Positions 27,231 to 36,425 of a stretch of 64,000 nucleotides of DNA are shown here, one piece after another. Numbering within the stretch: the first letter of the stretch is position 1; each line of letters begins with the position of its first letter. Position numbers and translations under genes: made by a program. The DNA is taken from assembly GCF_016123485.1 (NCBI RefSeq), contig NZ_JADCKQ010000011.1:79960-143959 (forward strand), in the 5' to 3' direction. The notes below the pieces were generated by a model. It had not been told where the DNA came from. It saw nothing but the letters and a program-made list of their open reading frames with translations, and made no database searches. The DNA is from Halocynthiibacter styelae. Lineage in GTDB: Bacteria > Pseudomonadota > Alphaproteobacteria > Rhodobacterales > Rhodobacteraceae.

Positions 27231-27309
27231 ACCTCGGGGGGCCAATATGGCTGAGATGCGCAAGCGGACCCGTAGAACCTGAACCGGTTAAGACCGGCGG
27301 AGGGAAGGT
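27231..27309 (+). ncRNA. TPP riboswitch (THI box)
   Basis: Conserved elements appear in order: ACCTCGGGGGGCC, GGCTGAGA, ACCCGTAGAACCTGA, ACCGGTTAAGACCGGCG and GGAGGGAAGGT. The flanking ACCT/AGGT closes P1. It precedes thiBPQ and senses thiamine diphosphate. Confidence 0.96.
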
Positions 27310-27319
27310 TGAGACAACG

Positions 27320-27359
27320 CTCATCCAGACATCCGCCCGTCGGCAATGAAAAGGATGAG
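27320..27359 (+). promoter_or_regulatory. Shine-Dalgarno-sequestering hairpin (riboswitch output)
   Basis: CTCATCC (27320-27326) is exactly complementary to GGATGAG (27353-27359), which contains the thiB ribosome binding site three bases before its ATG. It would be the translation-off state of the TPP riboswitch. Confidence 0.65.
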
Positions 27360-27361
27360 AT

Positions 27362-28348
27362 ATGAAATATCTTACACTCGCCGCGGGACTTTGTGCAGCT
27401 ACAGCAGCAAGCGCAGAGACACCCGTTCTGAACGTCTACACCTATGACAGCTTCACGTCTGACTGGGGCCCCGGCCCCGCGATTGAGGCCGCCTTCGAAG
27501 ACATCTGCAACTGCGACCTGCAATTTTCAGCCGTTGGGGATGGTGCCGCCCTGATCGCGCGCCTGAACCTGGAAGGCGATCATTCTGAAGCAGACGTTGT
27601 ACTGGGCATCGACACAAACCTGGCGGATCAGGCCCTGGCCGATCAGTTCTTTGTGCCGCATACGCTGGAAAACCCTACGCTGACTCTGCCGATAGAATGG
27701 GACAACGCGACCTACGTGCCATATGACTGGGGCTATTTCGCCTTTATCTATGACAACACCAAAACCGACTCTGTTCCTGCGAATTTCCGTGATCTGGCCG
27801 CGTCAGATCTGAAAATCGTGATCCAGGATCCGCGCTCTTCCACCCCCGGCCTTGGCCTGATGATGTGGGTCAAAGCCGCATATGGCGACGAAGCACCCGC
27901 AATCTGGGCGGACCTGTCCGACAACATCGTGACCGTAACCAAAGGCTGGTCCGAATCCTACGGCATGTTCCTTGAAGGCGAAGCTGACATGGCCCTGTCT
28001 TACACAACATCCCCGGCCTACCATCTGATCGCGGAAGACGATGCGTCCAAATCCGCAGTCGCCTTTGACGAAGGTCACTATATGCAGATCGAAGTCGCAG
28101 CCGTGACCAAATCCGCAGATCAGCCCGAACTGGCGCAACAGTTCCTGGAATTCATGATTTCAGACGCGGCGCAAACCATCCTGCCAACCACCAACTGGAT
28201 GTACCCGGCCGCAACCCCGACCGCCGGCCTGCCGGAAGGTTTCGAAACCCTGACCGTCCCTGAAAAATCCCTGCTGATCCCGGCAGAAGACGCAGGTAGC
28301 GTGCGCGAAGCCGCGCTGACAGAGTGGCTCGACGCGCTGTCTCAATAA
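27362..28348 (+). CDS. thiB: thiamine ABC transporter, substrate-binding protein
   Basis: This encodes 328 residues with a signal peptide (MKYLTLAAGLCAATAASAET). The type 2 periplasmic-binding fold has thiamine-protein hallmarks: VLNVYTYDSFTSDWGPGP at the N-terminus, DVVLGIDTNLADQAL, PYDWGYFAFIYDN and TKGWSESYGMFLEGEADM. It captures thiamine or its phosphates in the periplasm for ThiPQ. It is the first gene after the TPP riboswitch, so it should be repressed when TPP is plentiful. It overlaps thiP by 25 bases. Confidence 0.96.
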   Translation: MKYLTLAAGLCAATAASAETPVLNVYTYDSFTSDWGPGPAIEAAFEDICNCDLQFSAVGDGAALIARLNLEGDHSEADVVLGIDTNLADQALADQFFVPHTLENPTLTLPIEWDNATYVPYDWGYFAFIYDNTKTDSVPANFRDLAASDLKIVIQDPRSSTPGLGLMMWVKAAYGDEAPAIWADLSDNIVTVTKGWSESYGMFLEGEADMALSYTTSPAYHLIAEDDASKSAVAFDEGHYMQIEVAAVTKSADQPELAQQFLEFMISDAAQTILPTTNWMYPAATPTAGLPEGFETLTVPEKSLLIPAEDAGSVREAALTEWLDALSQ

Positions 28349-29889
28349 TCAGCCCGCTTGGGCTTTGGGGGGCGGCTGCGGCTGCCCTCTTGCTGTTTCT
28401 GACCCTCGGAACACTCGCCGCTGTCGCCTGGCAGGCGGAATTTACCCGGGGTCTCGGGCGCGCGGACATCGCCGCCCTGCGTTTTACCCTGATCCAGGCT
28501 TTCTTCTCGGCACTCTTGTCCGTCGCCCTCGCTATTCCGGTGGCCCGCGCCCTGGCCCGGCGGCAATTCCCCGGACGTCAGATCCTGATTACTCTGCTTG
28601 GCGCGCCCTTCATCCTGCCGGTGATCGTCGCGGTCCTGGGCCTGCTGGCGGTGTTTGGCCGGGCGGGTATCTTTAACCAGATGCTGAACGCTTTCGGCTT
28701 TGAAACAGTCTCTGTATATGGGTTTTCCGGCGTTTTGCTGGCCCATGTGTTTTTCAACCTGCCACTTGCCACCCGCCTGATACTGCAAAGCTGGCTTGCG
28801 ATTCCTGCGGAACGTTTCCGCCTTGCGCAAAGCCTGGGATTTGCCCCGCGTGATATGTTCCGCCAGATTGAATGGCCCATGCTGCGCGAAGTCATTCCTG
28901 GTATTTTCGCGGTGATTTTTCTGATCTGCACCACAAGTTTCGCCGTCGCCCTGACCCTGGGAGGCGGTCCAAAGGCAACGACAATTGAACTGGCAATCTA
29001 CCAGGCCCTGCGCAGTGACTTTGCCCCCGGGAAAGCCGCCCTGCTGTCGTCCATTCAATTCCTGCTTTGCACCCTGGCCGCGTGGAGCGCCTGGTATTTC
29101 ACCCGTCATCAGGATGCAGCCGCCGGGTTTGATCGCGCTGTGCAACGCAGTGACGCCGGGGCGGTTGGCCTGCGCATTCAGGACGGGCTTTGCCTGGGAT
29201 TCGCAGCGTTTTTTGTGATCCTGCCGCTGGCCATGGTGATCAAATCCGGGCTGACGGGCATTCTGAATATGCCCGATGTGGTCTGGTGGGCAGCACTGCG
29301 GTCGGTCCTGATGGCGATCGCATCTTCCATCGTGATGCTTTCCCTGGTTCTGCCGCTGGCACAGATCGCCGCGAAAGAAAAACGCGCCTGGCCCGAAGCG
29401 ATTGCCTATCTGTCTGTGTCTGCCTCACCGCTGGTCATCGGGACCGGGCTGTTCATCCTGCTGAACCCTTATTTCAGCCCCCGCGATCTCGCCCTGCCCG
29501 TCACCATTATCGTGAATGCAGCCATGGCGATTCCTTTTGCATTGCGCGGGCTTCTGCCCGCCATGCGCGAGGTCGAGGCAAGCTATGCCCCGCTTGCCGA
29601 TCAGCTGGGCATGGCAGGGTTTGCCCGCTTTCGCCTGCTCACCCTGCCCCGTATCCGCCGCCCTCTGGGCTTTGCCCTGGGTCTGACCGCCGCGCTGTCC
29701 ATGGGTGACCTTGGCGTGGTCGCCCTGTTTGCCGATCCTGATGCAGGTACACTGCCCCTGATGATCTATCGTCTGATGGGGGCTTACCGCATGGAACAGG
29801 CGGCCGGTGCCGCGCTGCTATTGCTGATTCTCAGCCTTGCGCTGTTTATGATTTTTGACCGGGGAGGTCAGAAGAATGCTGACACTTGA
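28324..29889 (+). CDS. thiP: thiamine ABC transporter, permease
   Basis: This encodes 521 residues, the double-length permease with two fused BPD_transp_1 halves and about twelve membrane helices. Each half carries an EAA-type loop (AQSLGFAPRDMFRQIEWPML and ADQLGMAGFARFRLLTLPRI). The start is probably the GTG at 28324 (MARRAVSIIS). It lies inside thiB and relies on translational coupling, because no good ribosome site or later start is visible. It forms the channel with ThiQ dimers in the inner membrane. Confidence 0.95.
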   Translation: MARRAVSIISPLGLWGAAAAALLLFLTLGTLAAVAWQAEFTRGLGRADIAALRFTLIQAFFSALLSVALAIPVARALARRQFPGRQILITLLGAPFILPVIVAVLGLLAVFGRAGIFNQMLNAFGFETVSVYGFSGVLLAHVFFNLPLATRLILQSWLAIPAERFRLAQSLGFAPRDMFRQIEWPMLREVIPGIFAVIFLICTTSFAVALTLGGGPKATTIELAIYQALRSDFAPGKAALLSSIQFLLCTLAAWSAWYFTRHQDAAAGFDRAVQRSDAGAVGLRIQDGLCLGFAAFFVILPLAMVIKSGLTGILNMPDVVWWAALRSVLMAIASSIVMLSLVLPLAQIAAKEKRAWPEAIAYLSVSASPLVIGTGLFILLNPYFSPRDLALPVTIIVNAAMAIPFALRGLLPAMREVEASYAPLADQLGMAGFARFRLLTLPRIRRPLGFALGLTAALSMGDLGVVALFADPDAGTLPLMIYRLMGAYRMEQAAGAALLLLILSLALFMIFDRGGQKNADT

Positions 29890-30568
29890 AAATGTGCAGA
29901 TCACCCAGGGCAGCTTTTCCCTGCACGCAGATTTCACAATTGCACCCGACACAAAAACCGCCGTGATCGGGGCCTCTGGCGGGGGGAAATCAACCCTGCT
30001 GTCTGCGCTTGCCGGTTTTCTGACACCGGCCAGGGGCCGCATTCGTTGGAACAGTGACGATCTGACCACCCAGCCCCCGGCGAAACGTCCGATCAGTATG
30101 ATTTTTCAGGACAACAACCTGTTCCCCCATCTGACTGCAGCGCAGAATGTGGGTCTGGGCATTTCCCCGGCGCTGCGCCTGACACAGGCGGACCATCAGC
30201 GTGTGTCAGACGCGCTGGTGCGTGTCGGACTGGCAGAGATGGCCACGCGTAAACCCGCAGCCCTGTCCGGTGGGCAGATCGCGCGCGTGGCGCTGGCCCG
30301 TCTGCTTGTGCAGGGGAACCCGGTGATTCTGCTGGATGAACCCTTTGCCGCCCTTGGCCCGGCGATGCGGGCTGAAATGCTGGATCTTGTGGCAGAGCTG
30401 GTCGCTGAAACCAAAGCGACCCTGTTGATGGTCAGCCATGATCCCGAAGATGCAAAACGCATTGCTGATCAGATCATACTGGTTGCCGATCAGATCGCGC
30501 ATCCGCCCATAGAAACGAACCATCTGTTCAATGATCCCCCCGAAGCCATGCGCAACTGGATGGGCTAA
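29876..30568 (+). CDS. thiQ: thiamine ABC transporter, ATP-binding protein
   Basis: This encodes 230 residues from ATG 29876 (MLTLENVQITQGS); GGGGAGG lies upstream and the gene overlaps thiP by 14 bases. Walker A is GASGGGKSTLLS, the signature is LSGGQIARVALARLL and Walker B is VILLDEPFAALGP, with the H-loop in LLMVSHDPEDA. It powers thiamine import through ThiP and ends at a strong terminator. Confidence 0.96.
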   Translation: MLTLENVQITQGSFSLHADFTIAPDTKTAVIGASGGGKSTLLSALAGFLTPARGRIRWNSDDLTTQPPAKRPISMIFQDNNLFPHLTAAQNVGLGISPALRLTQADHQRVSDALVRVGLAEMATRKPAALSGGQIARVALARLLVQGNPVILLDEPFAALGPAMRAEMLDLVAELVAETKATLLMVSHDPEDAKRIADQIILVADQIAHPPIETNHLFNDPPEAMRNWMG

Positions 30569-30572
30569 AACG

Positions 30573-30607
30573 AAAAAACCCCGCCAGATCCGGCGGGGTT
30601 TTCTTTT
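30573..30607. terminator. bidirectional terminator between thiQ and petC
   Basis: ACCCCGCC-AGATCC-GGCGGGGT followed by TTTCTTTT on the plus strand, with an A-rich run before the stem that serves the minus strand. It ends thiBPQ and the converging petABC operon. Confidence 0.92.
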
Positions 30608-30623
30608 GATTGCTTAGCGATGC

Positions 30624-31421
30624 TTATGCGTCGCCGCGCAGCTTTTTACCTTTAACCGGCGCCCAGAGACGCTTGTTGGTCAGGTACAGCAGCACAGAAA
30701 GCAACACGAGGAACGCAACGCCGACAAAGCCGACTTGTTTCCGCGCCATCATCTTAGGCTCAGCGGTCCACATCAGGAAGGCAGAGACGTCTTTCGCCAT
30801 CTGTTCCACAGTGGCCGGTGTGCCATCTGCATATTCAACGATGTCGTCAGACAGAGGGGGCGCCATAGAAATCAGACCGCCTGCGAATGTGTCGTTCCCA
30901 TACAGGAAGTTGCCATTCGATTCCTCATCGTGACCATTGTAGTGGGTCAGCAGAGACGCGATATATTCCGCACCGCCCATACCGTAAACGATCTGGTTGA
31001 TACCCAGGCCAGCAGGACCGTGGAAACCAGCACGTGCCTTCGCCATCAGGGTCAGGTCAGGTGCGCCGGCGCCGGTGTTCTCAGGGAACTTGTCCGCTGG
31101 TGTCGCCGCACGGTAATCGTCGATTTCCGGATCATAGATCTGAATGGTCTCTGCATAGGCACGAGCCTGATCCCCGGTATAAGCCGGACCACCTTCATCA
31201 GCCAGGTTGCGGAAATACAGATACTGCAGACCATGACAGGCAGAACAGACTTCGGTGTAAACCTGAAGGCCACGCTGAAGCTGATCACGATCGAAGGTCC
31301 CGAAGGGGCCCTCGAAAGAGAATTCATAGTCTGTGATCGCCTGTTCGCCACCGCCAGCAGCCATTGCGCCGGATGTGAGACCCAGTGTCAGTGCTGCAGA
31401 GATCAGAAGTTTCTTCATCAT
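30624..31421 (-). CDS. petC: cytochrome c1 of the bc1 complex
   Basis: This encodes 265 residues. The signal peptide [22 protein letters not shown] precedes the haem motif [10 protein letters not shown]. The axial methionine lies in [10 protein letters not shown], and a C-terminal anchor ([24 protein letters not shown]) ends in a basic tail. It carries electrons from the Rieske protein to cytochrome c at the periplasmic face. It is the last gene of petABC, 15 bases after petB. Confidence 0.97.
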   Translation of the reverse strand: MMKKLLISAALTLGLTSGAMAAGGGEQAITDYEFSFEGPFGTFDRDQLQRGLQVYTEVCSACHGLQYLYFRNLADEGGPAYTGDQARAYAETIQIYDPEIDDYRAATPADKFPENTGAGAPDLTLMAKARAGFHGPAGLGINQIVYGMGGAEYIASLLTHYNGHDEESNGNFLYGNDTFAGGLISMAPPLSDDIVEYADGTPATVEQMAKDVSAFLMWTAEPKMMARKQVGFVGVAFLVLLSVLLYLTNKRLWAPVKGKKLRGDA

Positions 31422-31436
31422 AATCCTGATCCTTTC

Positions 31437-32759
31437 TTAGTTGGCGGATTTGTCAGCGCCCGGGTAGTGGGCGTTGAAATCGGCTTCGATGGTTTCGGGT
31501 TGTGCTTCCGGCTTCTCGATCACACCCAGAAGCGGCAGGATCACGAAGAAGTAAGCGAACCAGTAAGTCGCTGCGATCAGTGAGATCCAGTCATATGGGA
31601 AGTCAGTCGGACGCGCGCCAACCCACATCAGAACGAAGAAGTCGACAACCAGAACGGCGAACCACATGCGGAACATCGGACGGTAACGACCGGAACGTAC
31701 GGAGGATGTATCAAGCCAAGGGGCCAGAGCCATCGCAACGATCGCACCGAACATCGCCAGAACACCGAAGAATTTCGCATCAACGATACCACCGGTCAGA
31801 ATTTCAACCAGTTGTACGGCCCATACTTCTGCAGTGAAGGCACGCAGGATCGCGTAGAACGGCAGGAAGTACCATTCAGGAACGATGTGTGCAGGTGTCG
31901 CCAGAGCATTCGCAGGAATGTAGTTATCCGGGTGACCCAGATAGTTTGGCATAAAGCCAACCACAGCCCAGAACACTGTCAGGATAACAGCCAGAGCGAA
32001 GAGATCTTTGATCACAAAGTAAGGCCAGAACGGCAGTGTGTCTTTTTTCACTTCTTCCAGATTCTTCTTACGCACTTCAACACCGGTTGGGTTGTTGTTG
32101 CCTGTGTGGTGGAAAGCCCAGATGTGAACAATCACAAGGCCTGCAATCACAAACGGCAGCAGATAGTGCAGAGAGAAGAAGCGGTTCAGAGCAGGCTGAC
32201 CAACAGCACCAGCACCCAGAAGCCAGGTTTGCAGCGCTTCACCAACGCCCGGAACAGCGCCGAACAGGCCGGTGATAACCGCAGTCCCGTGGAAAGACAT
32301 CTGACCCCATGGCAGAACATAACCCATAAAGGCTGTGCCCATCATCAGAAGGTAGATCAGCATGCCGATCACCCATGTGATTTCACGTGGTGCTTTGTAA
32401 GACCCGTAGTAGAGACCACGGAAGATGTGGGCGTAAACAGCCACGAAGAACAGCGACGCGCCGTTCATGTGGGCATAGCGGATCATGTGCCCGCCGTTTA
32501 CGTCACGCATGATGTGTTCGATAGACGCAAAGGCCAGATCAACATGCGGTGTGTAATGCATCACAAGGATAATACCTGTGACGATCTGCAGAGCCAGACA
32601 GAAGGTCAGGACAATGCCCCAGATCCACATCCAGTTCAGGTTTTTCGGTGTAGGTGCTGTCAGAGTAACATAGAGCAGACCAACAATCGGCAGACGGGAA
32701 TCAACCCATTTTTCGATGCCTGTCTTTGGCTCATATGCGTCGTGTGGAAGACCGGACAT
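31437..32759 (-). CDS. petB: cytochrome b of the bc1 complex
   Basis: This encodes 440 residues with eight membrane helices. Haem-ligand segments ([25 protein letters not shown]-type [19 protein letters not shown]) and the Qo motif PEWYFLPFY (Pro-Glu-Trp-Tyr) are intact. The C-terminus has the usual bacterial extension. It houses both quinone sites of the Q cycle. The start ATG shares one base with the petA stop (TAATG), so the two are coupled. Confidence 0.97.
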   Translation of the reverse strand: MSGLPHDAYEPKTGIEKWVDSRLPIVGLLYVTLTAPTPKNLNWMWIWGIVLTFCLALQIVTGIILVMHYTPHVDLAFASIEHIMRDVNGGHMIRYAHMNGASLFFVAVYAHIFRGLYYGSYKAPREITWVIGMLIYLLMMGTAFMGYVLPWGQMSFHGTAVITGLFGAVPGVGEALQTWLLGAGAVGQPALNRFFSLHYLLPFVIAGLVIVHIWAFHHTGNNNPTGVEVRKKNLEEVKKDTLPFWPYFVIKDLFALAVILTVFWAVVGFMPNYLGHPDNYIPANALATPAHIVPEWYFLPFYAILRAFTAEVWAVQLVEILTGGIVDAKFFGVLAMFGAIVAMALAPWLDTSSVRSGRYRPMFRMWFAVLVVDFFVLMWVGARPTDFPYDWISLIAATYWFAYFFVILPLLGVIEKPEAQPETIEADFNAHYPGADKSAN

Positions 32760-33331
32760 TATGCTTCCTCCCCAAGCTGAACAGTATTTTCGTCAACAAA
32801 GCTTGCAACCGGAACCGGCAGGTTCTCTGGTGCCGGGCCTTTGCGGATACGGCCAGAGGTATCATAGTGGGAACCGTGGCATGGGCAGAACCAGCCGTGG
32901 AATTCACCAGCGCCATCCCCCAGCGGAACACAACCAAGGTGGGTACAGACACCCATCATGACCAACCATTTGCCTTCTTCATCCAGCGAACGGTTCTGAT
33001 CGGCTGCATCTGCACCGATGCTGCGGTTTTCATTGCGGGCTTCTGCATCGATGAGTTCACCCATCTCAACAGCGCGGGCTTCTGCGATTTCCTCATCCGT
33101 CCGGTGACGGATGAAAACCGGTTTGCCCTGCCATTTTACAGTCAGCTGTGTGCCGGGTGCGACCCCGGAAATATCTACTCGGATAGAGGCCAGAGCCAGC
33201 ACGTCCGCGCTTGGATTCATCTGATTGACCAGCGGCAGAGCAACTGCGCCAGCTGCAACTGCGGCGGTGCCACCAGTCGCGTAATAGAGAAAATCCCGAC
33301 GGGTGCCTTCGTGATCATCTGTGTGGGACAC
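32759..33331 (-). CDS. petA: ubiquinol-cytochrome c reductase iron-sulfur subunit (Rieske)
   Basis: This encodes 190 residues. The N-terminus has a twin-arginine type signal anchor ([13 protein letters not shown] then a hydrophobic run), consistent with Tat export of the folded protein. The [2Fe-2S] ligands lie in [11 protein letters not shown] and [12 protein letters not shown]. It oxidises quinol and passes electrons to cytochrome c1. It is the first gene of petABC; the promoter should lie in the 33332-33504 gap. Confidence 0.97.
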   Translation of the reverse strand: MSHTDDHEGTRRDFLYYATGGTAAVAAGAVALPLVNQMNPSADVLALASIRVDISGVAPGTQLTVKWQGKPVFIRHRTDEEIAEARAVEMGELIDAEARNENRSIGADAADQNRSLDEEGKWLVMMGVCTHLGCVPLGDGAGEFHGWFCPCHGSHYDTSGRIRKGPAPENLPVPVASFVDENTVQLGEEA

Positions 33332-33504
33332 GAGTGTTTCTCCCTTTCAGGTACCGTTGAGTGCCATAACGACGACAAACCACGCGTAAACGTGGCCTTC
33401 GGCGGTGTTTAGCCCGCCATTTGCGCTACGTCCAGCAGACATTAGATGCAGAAAGCAATTTATGCGCATTTGTCGCGGTATTTGCGGCATATTTGTTGCC
33501 TGTT

Positions 33505-34044
33505 TCAGTCGGGTATCAGCCAGCCGCAATACCCCACGATCTGCCCGATCAGGGGCAGATGCACAGCAACATCAAAGTGAAAGCGCCCGTCGGCCTCATA
33601 TTCAAAACTGTCGCCACCTGGCAGCAGGAATTTCGGCAGGGGAACCCCCAGAAACGCCCAGCGCCGGGGAATCAGATAAAGCCGCCCGTCCCGCACAACG
33701 ACAGCGAGGGCCACATGGATCGCCCCGAATTGCTCAACCAGCAGCCCGTCATTCCGTCCCTGCCCCGGGGCCTGATATGTATGGAACTTATACCCACCAA
33801 AATCGCGTTCCCACAGCTCACCCTTTTCATCCGGCGTGAACATCACAGACACAGGCCCGTCAAAATCTTTCGTGGGAAAGCCTGAAATCCTGGCCGCGAA
33901 CCGTGCAAAAGCATTCCGCCCCGCCCGCGCCTCAACCCGCCCGGACCAGCGACGTTGTTCAGCACTGCCATGCAATTTCTGCACCTGTTCAGGCAACCGG
34001 TCAAAATCAGCGCCCATGATTGCGCGATAAAGCACTTTATTCAC
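33505..34044 (-). CDS. DUF4166 domain protein
   Basis: This encodes 179 residues from GTG 34044, or 176 from GTG 34035, which has AGGTGA just upstream. The frame extends further but only antisense to the GST gene. The sequence VLYRAIMGADFDRLPEQVQ at the start, the middle PVSVMFTPDEKGELWERDFG, and PRRWAFLGVPLPKFLLPGG near the end are characteristic of DUF4166. That domain is often found fused to or beside oxidoreductases or saccharopine-dehydrogenase-like proteins. Function is unknown. Its start is two bases past the stop of the GST gene, so they are coupled. Confidence 0.82.
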   Translation of the reverse strand: MNKVLYRAIMGADFDRLPEQVQKLHGSAEQRRWSGRVEARAGRNAFARFAARISGFPTKDFDGPVSVMFTPDEKGELWERDFGGYKFHTYQAPGQGRNDGLLVEQFGAIHVALAVVVRDGRLYLIPRRWAFLGVPLPKFLLPGGDSFEYEADGRFHFDVAVHLPLIGQIVGYCGWLIPD

Positions 34045-34045
34045 C

Positions 34046-34648
34046 TCAGCCTGGCACAGTCGCCAGCATGGATGGCCGTGCGGAAAACGCTTCAAACCAC
34101 GCCGCCAAGTCCGGCCGTCCGGCGCGCCAGTTGCGGTCGGCGTTGCGCAGGTCCAGATAACCCAGCGCGCAGGCAACCGCGATTTGCCCGGCGTTCAGAG
34201 GCGCATTCATCAGATCCATATAGTCGCGCTCAATCACATCAAGCGCCTGGGCGATCTTCACCCACTGCCCTTCGACCCAGGCCTCAAAACGGATTTCTTC
34301 CGGACGCAGACGCCATTCATAGGCCATCAACAGGGCTGCATCGATCACACCTTCACCGGTCGCCTCAAGCGTCTGGATGCGCCAGGTGTCATCACTGCCA
34401 TACAGTCTGGCATTTGCACGTGCATCTAGGTAACGGCAGAGAATACGGCTGTCATAAATCGCCTGCCCGTCCTCAGTCACCAGGGCCGGAACTTTGCTGA
34501 GAGGGTTCACCGCAGCAAACCCCTCCGCCGGATCAAGCGGCGTGCCAGAAGTTGTCACAAGTTCCACATCCCCCAGCTGCCCGGTTTCATGAAGAACCAC
34601 CATCACTTTACGCACATAAGGAGAAGTCGGAGAGTGATAGAGTTTCAT
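34046..34648 (-). CDS. glutathione S-transferase family protein
   Basis: This encodes 200 residues. The thioredoxin-like N-terminus MKLYHSPTSPYVRKVMVVLH with the NPLSKVPALVTEDGQAIYDS segment gives a GSH site with Ser or Tyr as catalytic candidate. The helical C-terminal domain ends YLDLRNADRNWRAGRPDLAA. It resembles the YibF-like branch of GSTs. The substrate is unknown. It is followed within two bases by the DUF4166 gene and preceded by a small membrane protein, all on the minus strand. Confidence 0.9.
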   Translation of the reverse strand: MKLYHSPTSPYVRKVMVVLHETGQLGDVELVTTSGTPLDPAEGFAAVNPLSKVPALVTEDGQAIYDSRILCRYLDARANARLYGSDDTWRIQTLEATGEGVIDAALLMAYEWRLRPEEIRFEAWVEGQWVKIAQALDVIERDYMDLMNAPLNAGQIAVACALGYLDLRNADRNWRAGRPDLAAWFEAFSARPSMLATVPG

Positions 34649-34660
34649 GATCAGATCCTG

Positions 34661-34945
34661 TCAGTCGGTTTTTCGGAATTTCACGCGGCCAAACCCGCTG
34701 GCATCAATCTCTATCCCCGGGCCTGATTTGCCAAGCCTGATAATGCGGCGAAAACGTCCGGTCGCATTGATCTGCCCGGGTTCATGCCGCAGGGAAATGC
34801 CTTCTTCCACTTTATCATGGGCATCTTCTTCCGACTGATCCCGCCGTCCAATGCGGACTGCCCGGGTGAACGCATAGGTCGCAAGCGCAACCGTGCCATA
34901 GCGCAGGGCAAAACCGGTGATCACGGGCAAAGCAGGTACAGGCAT
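34661..34945 (-). CDS. small hypothetical protein with one possible membrane segment
   Basis: This encodes 94 residues from ATG 34945 (MPVPALPVITGFAL), chosen for the excellent AGGAGGATCTGAT upstream. One weakly hydrophobic N-terminal stretch (VITGFALRYGTVALATYAFT) is followed by a charged helix and a beta-rich tail (GRFRRIIRLGKSGPGIEIDA). No family is recognised. It lies between the PaiB-like gene (50 bases upstream) and the GST gene (12 bases downstream) and probably belongs to one transcript with them. Confidence 0.72.
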   Translation of the reverse strand: MPVPALPVITGFALRYGTVALATYAFTRAVRIGRRDQSEEDAHDKVEEGISLRHEPGQINATGRFRRIIRLGKSGPGIEIDASGFGRVKFRKTD

Positions 34946-34996
34946 ATCAGATCCTCCTGCTTGCAATCATGCCCGCGCGCCCCGGTCCCTGTCGAG

Positions 34997-35620
34997 TCAG
35001 GCGTCACCCGCCTCGCGCATCAGGCGGGCAATTGCCTGTGGATCCTGGCCAAAACCAGCACCCTCCAGCCCGTCCGCCGCGCCATTGCGTGCGGTTTCGC
35101 CCTTGTTCTGACCCAGCTTCCAGGTGCCATCCACCGCATCAATCCGAAAACGCACCGGCACAATCATCCGCATCATGCGGCCCAGCGCATCCGGCGTCAT
35201 TTTATCATTGCTCCAGGGAGGCTTCGGCAACAGGCGGGCTTCAAAATATGCGGCCAGTTCATCCAGATGTGCGCGCAGATCTTCCTGCGGACGCAAAGAC
35301 AATTCACCACGCAGATGCACCGCAACATAATTCCAGGTCGGCACCTGATCCTCGGTGCCGTACCAATCGGGCGAAATATAAGCATCCGGGCCGGACACAG
35401 CGATCACCGCGGGCACGGGATCTTTCAGCTGGCGCACAATCGGGTTTGATCGCACCAGATGCATATCCGCAAACTCCGCACCTTCATTCACGATAAACGG
35501 CACATGGGATATCAGGGGGCCATCTGCCCCATTCACGGAAAGCACACCAAAGCCCCGGTCGCGGGCAAGCTTCAGCCTCTGGTCTCCCGGGGTCTGGCGA
35601 AACGCTGGATTCGGATGCAT
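34997..35620 (-). CDS. PaiB-like FMN-binding negative transcriptional regulator family
   Basis: This encodes 207 residues. The N-terminus MHPNPAFRQTPGDQRLKLAR and the stretch GPDAYISPDWYGTEDQVPTWNYVAVH, with PPWSNDKMTPDALGRMMRMI later, are the PaiB signature. The fold is the flavin-reductase-like split barrel. Bacillus PaiB is described as a transcriptional regulator of sporulation and protease genes, while many relatives are only known to bind flavin. An FMN riboswitch lies just upstream but on the opposite strand, so it does not control this gene. Confidence 0.9.
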   Translation of the reverse strand: MHPNPAFRQTPGDQRLKLARDRGFGVLSVNGADGPLISHVPFIVNEGAEFADMHLVRSNPIVRQLKDPVPAVIAVSGPDAYISPDWYGTEDQVPTWNYVAVHLRGELSLRPQEDLRAHLDELAAYFEARLLPKPPWSNDKMTPDALGRMMRMIVPVRFRIDAVDGTWKLGQNKGETARNGAADGLEGAGFGQDPQAIARLMREAGDA

Positions 35621-35690
35621 GACGGATTCCTTTCATGCAAAGTCGTAGGAGGCCATTGCGTCCCTTGCAACCCCACGCCATATTCCCCCT

Positions 35691-35896
35691 GTTCTCAGGG
35701 CGGGGTGAAATTCCCCACCGGCGGTAAGCGGGGTTACCCGTAAGTCCGCGAGCGGCCTGAAACTGTATACAGTGTGTATGCATAAGATGTGCATGGTTTG
35801 TGCATAGATTGTGTATCGCTTCTGCATCCGGTTTCTGGTGTCAGCAGATCCGGTGTAACTCCGGAACCGACGGTCATAGTCCGGATGAAAGAGAAC
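35691..35896 (+). ncRNA. FMN riboswitch (RFN element) with a long internal insertion
   Basis: Conserved segments are present: GTTCTCAGGGCGGGGTGAAA, CCCCACCGGCGGTAA, the GTCCGCGAGC stretch, then TCAGCAGATCCGGTGTAA, CCGGAACCGACGGT and GGATGAAAGAGAAC. P1 closes as GTTCTC/GAGAAC. Between the GCGAGC block and CAGATCCGG lies an AT-rich insert of roughly 80 bases with repeated TGCAT motifs, so the whole is 206 bases. It precedes ribH and should respond to FMN. Confidence 0.95.
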
Positions 35897-35978
35897 GCGG
35901 CAAAAGGGCTTTCGCATGATGCGATGTCCTGTGTCGTGAATGCCCTGGGTGACGTGTCTGAAACTTAGGAGCTGAACA

Positions 35979-36413
35979 ATGACACACACCCGTTACGCCT
36001 TTATCAAAGCAAACTGGCACGCCGATATCGTGGATCAGGCCCTGAAAGGGTTTTGCGAACTGATCCCGGAAGATCAGGTTGATGTCTTTGATGCGCCCGG
36101 CGCTTTTGAAATGCCCCTGCTGGCAAAAAACCTTGCGGAATCAAAGAAATACGATGCCGTCGCCTGCGCGGCCCTTGTGGTGGACGGCGGGATCTATCGT
36201 CATGATTTCGTCGCCCAGGCCGTGGTTGATGGTTTGATGCGCGCAGGTCTGGATACAGGCGTGCCTGTGCTGTCCGTATCCCTGACCCCGCATCACTTCC
36301 AGGAAACCGACCATCACATCGGCATCTACCGCGAACATTTCGTTCAGAAAGGTCGCGAAGCCGCCCAGGCCGCGCTGATGATCGGCGAAACCCGGGCGAA
36401 AATTACGGGATGA
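35979..36413 (+). CDS. ribH: 6,7-dimethyl-8-ribityllumazine synthase, RibH2 type
   Basis: This encodes 144 residues. The N-terminus RYAFIKANWHADIVDQAL and the core VDVFDAPGAFEMPLLAKNLA, with VVDGGIYRHDFVAQAVVDGL, fit the lumazine synthase fold. The segment PVLSVSLTPHHF carries the catalytic-site histidine region. The NWH motif is typical of the RibH2 isozyme of alphaproteobacteria (as in Brucella), which forms decamers. It joins 5-amino-6-ribitylaminouracil with dihydroxybutanone phosphate in riboflavin synthesis. It stands alone under the FMN riboswitch; the other rib genes are not in the window. Confidence 0.94.
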   Translation: MTHTRYAFIKANWHADIVDQALKGFCELIPEDQVDVFDAPGAFEMPLLAKNLAESKKYDAVACAALVVDGGIYRHDFVAQAVVDGLMRAGLDTGVPVLSVSLTPHHFQETDHHIGIYREHFVQKGREAAQAALMIGETRAKITG

Positions 36414-36425
36414 ACCCGTTTGGTA

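Noticed and set aside
34045..34176. Longer N-terminus (44 codons) for the DUF4166 protein
   Set aside because: The extension is out of frame with and antisense-free only inside the GST coding region; family similarity begins at the GTG at 34044 or 34035.
35633..35989. Minus-strand frame of 118 codons across the FMN riboswitch
   Set aside because: It is antisense to the riboswitch and its leader, without ribosome site or domain.
36405..36425. Small hairpin ACGGG-ATGAA-CCCGT between ribH and metC considered as terminator
   Set aside because: The stem is only five pairs and overlaps the ribH stop, with a poor U-tract; too weak to call.
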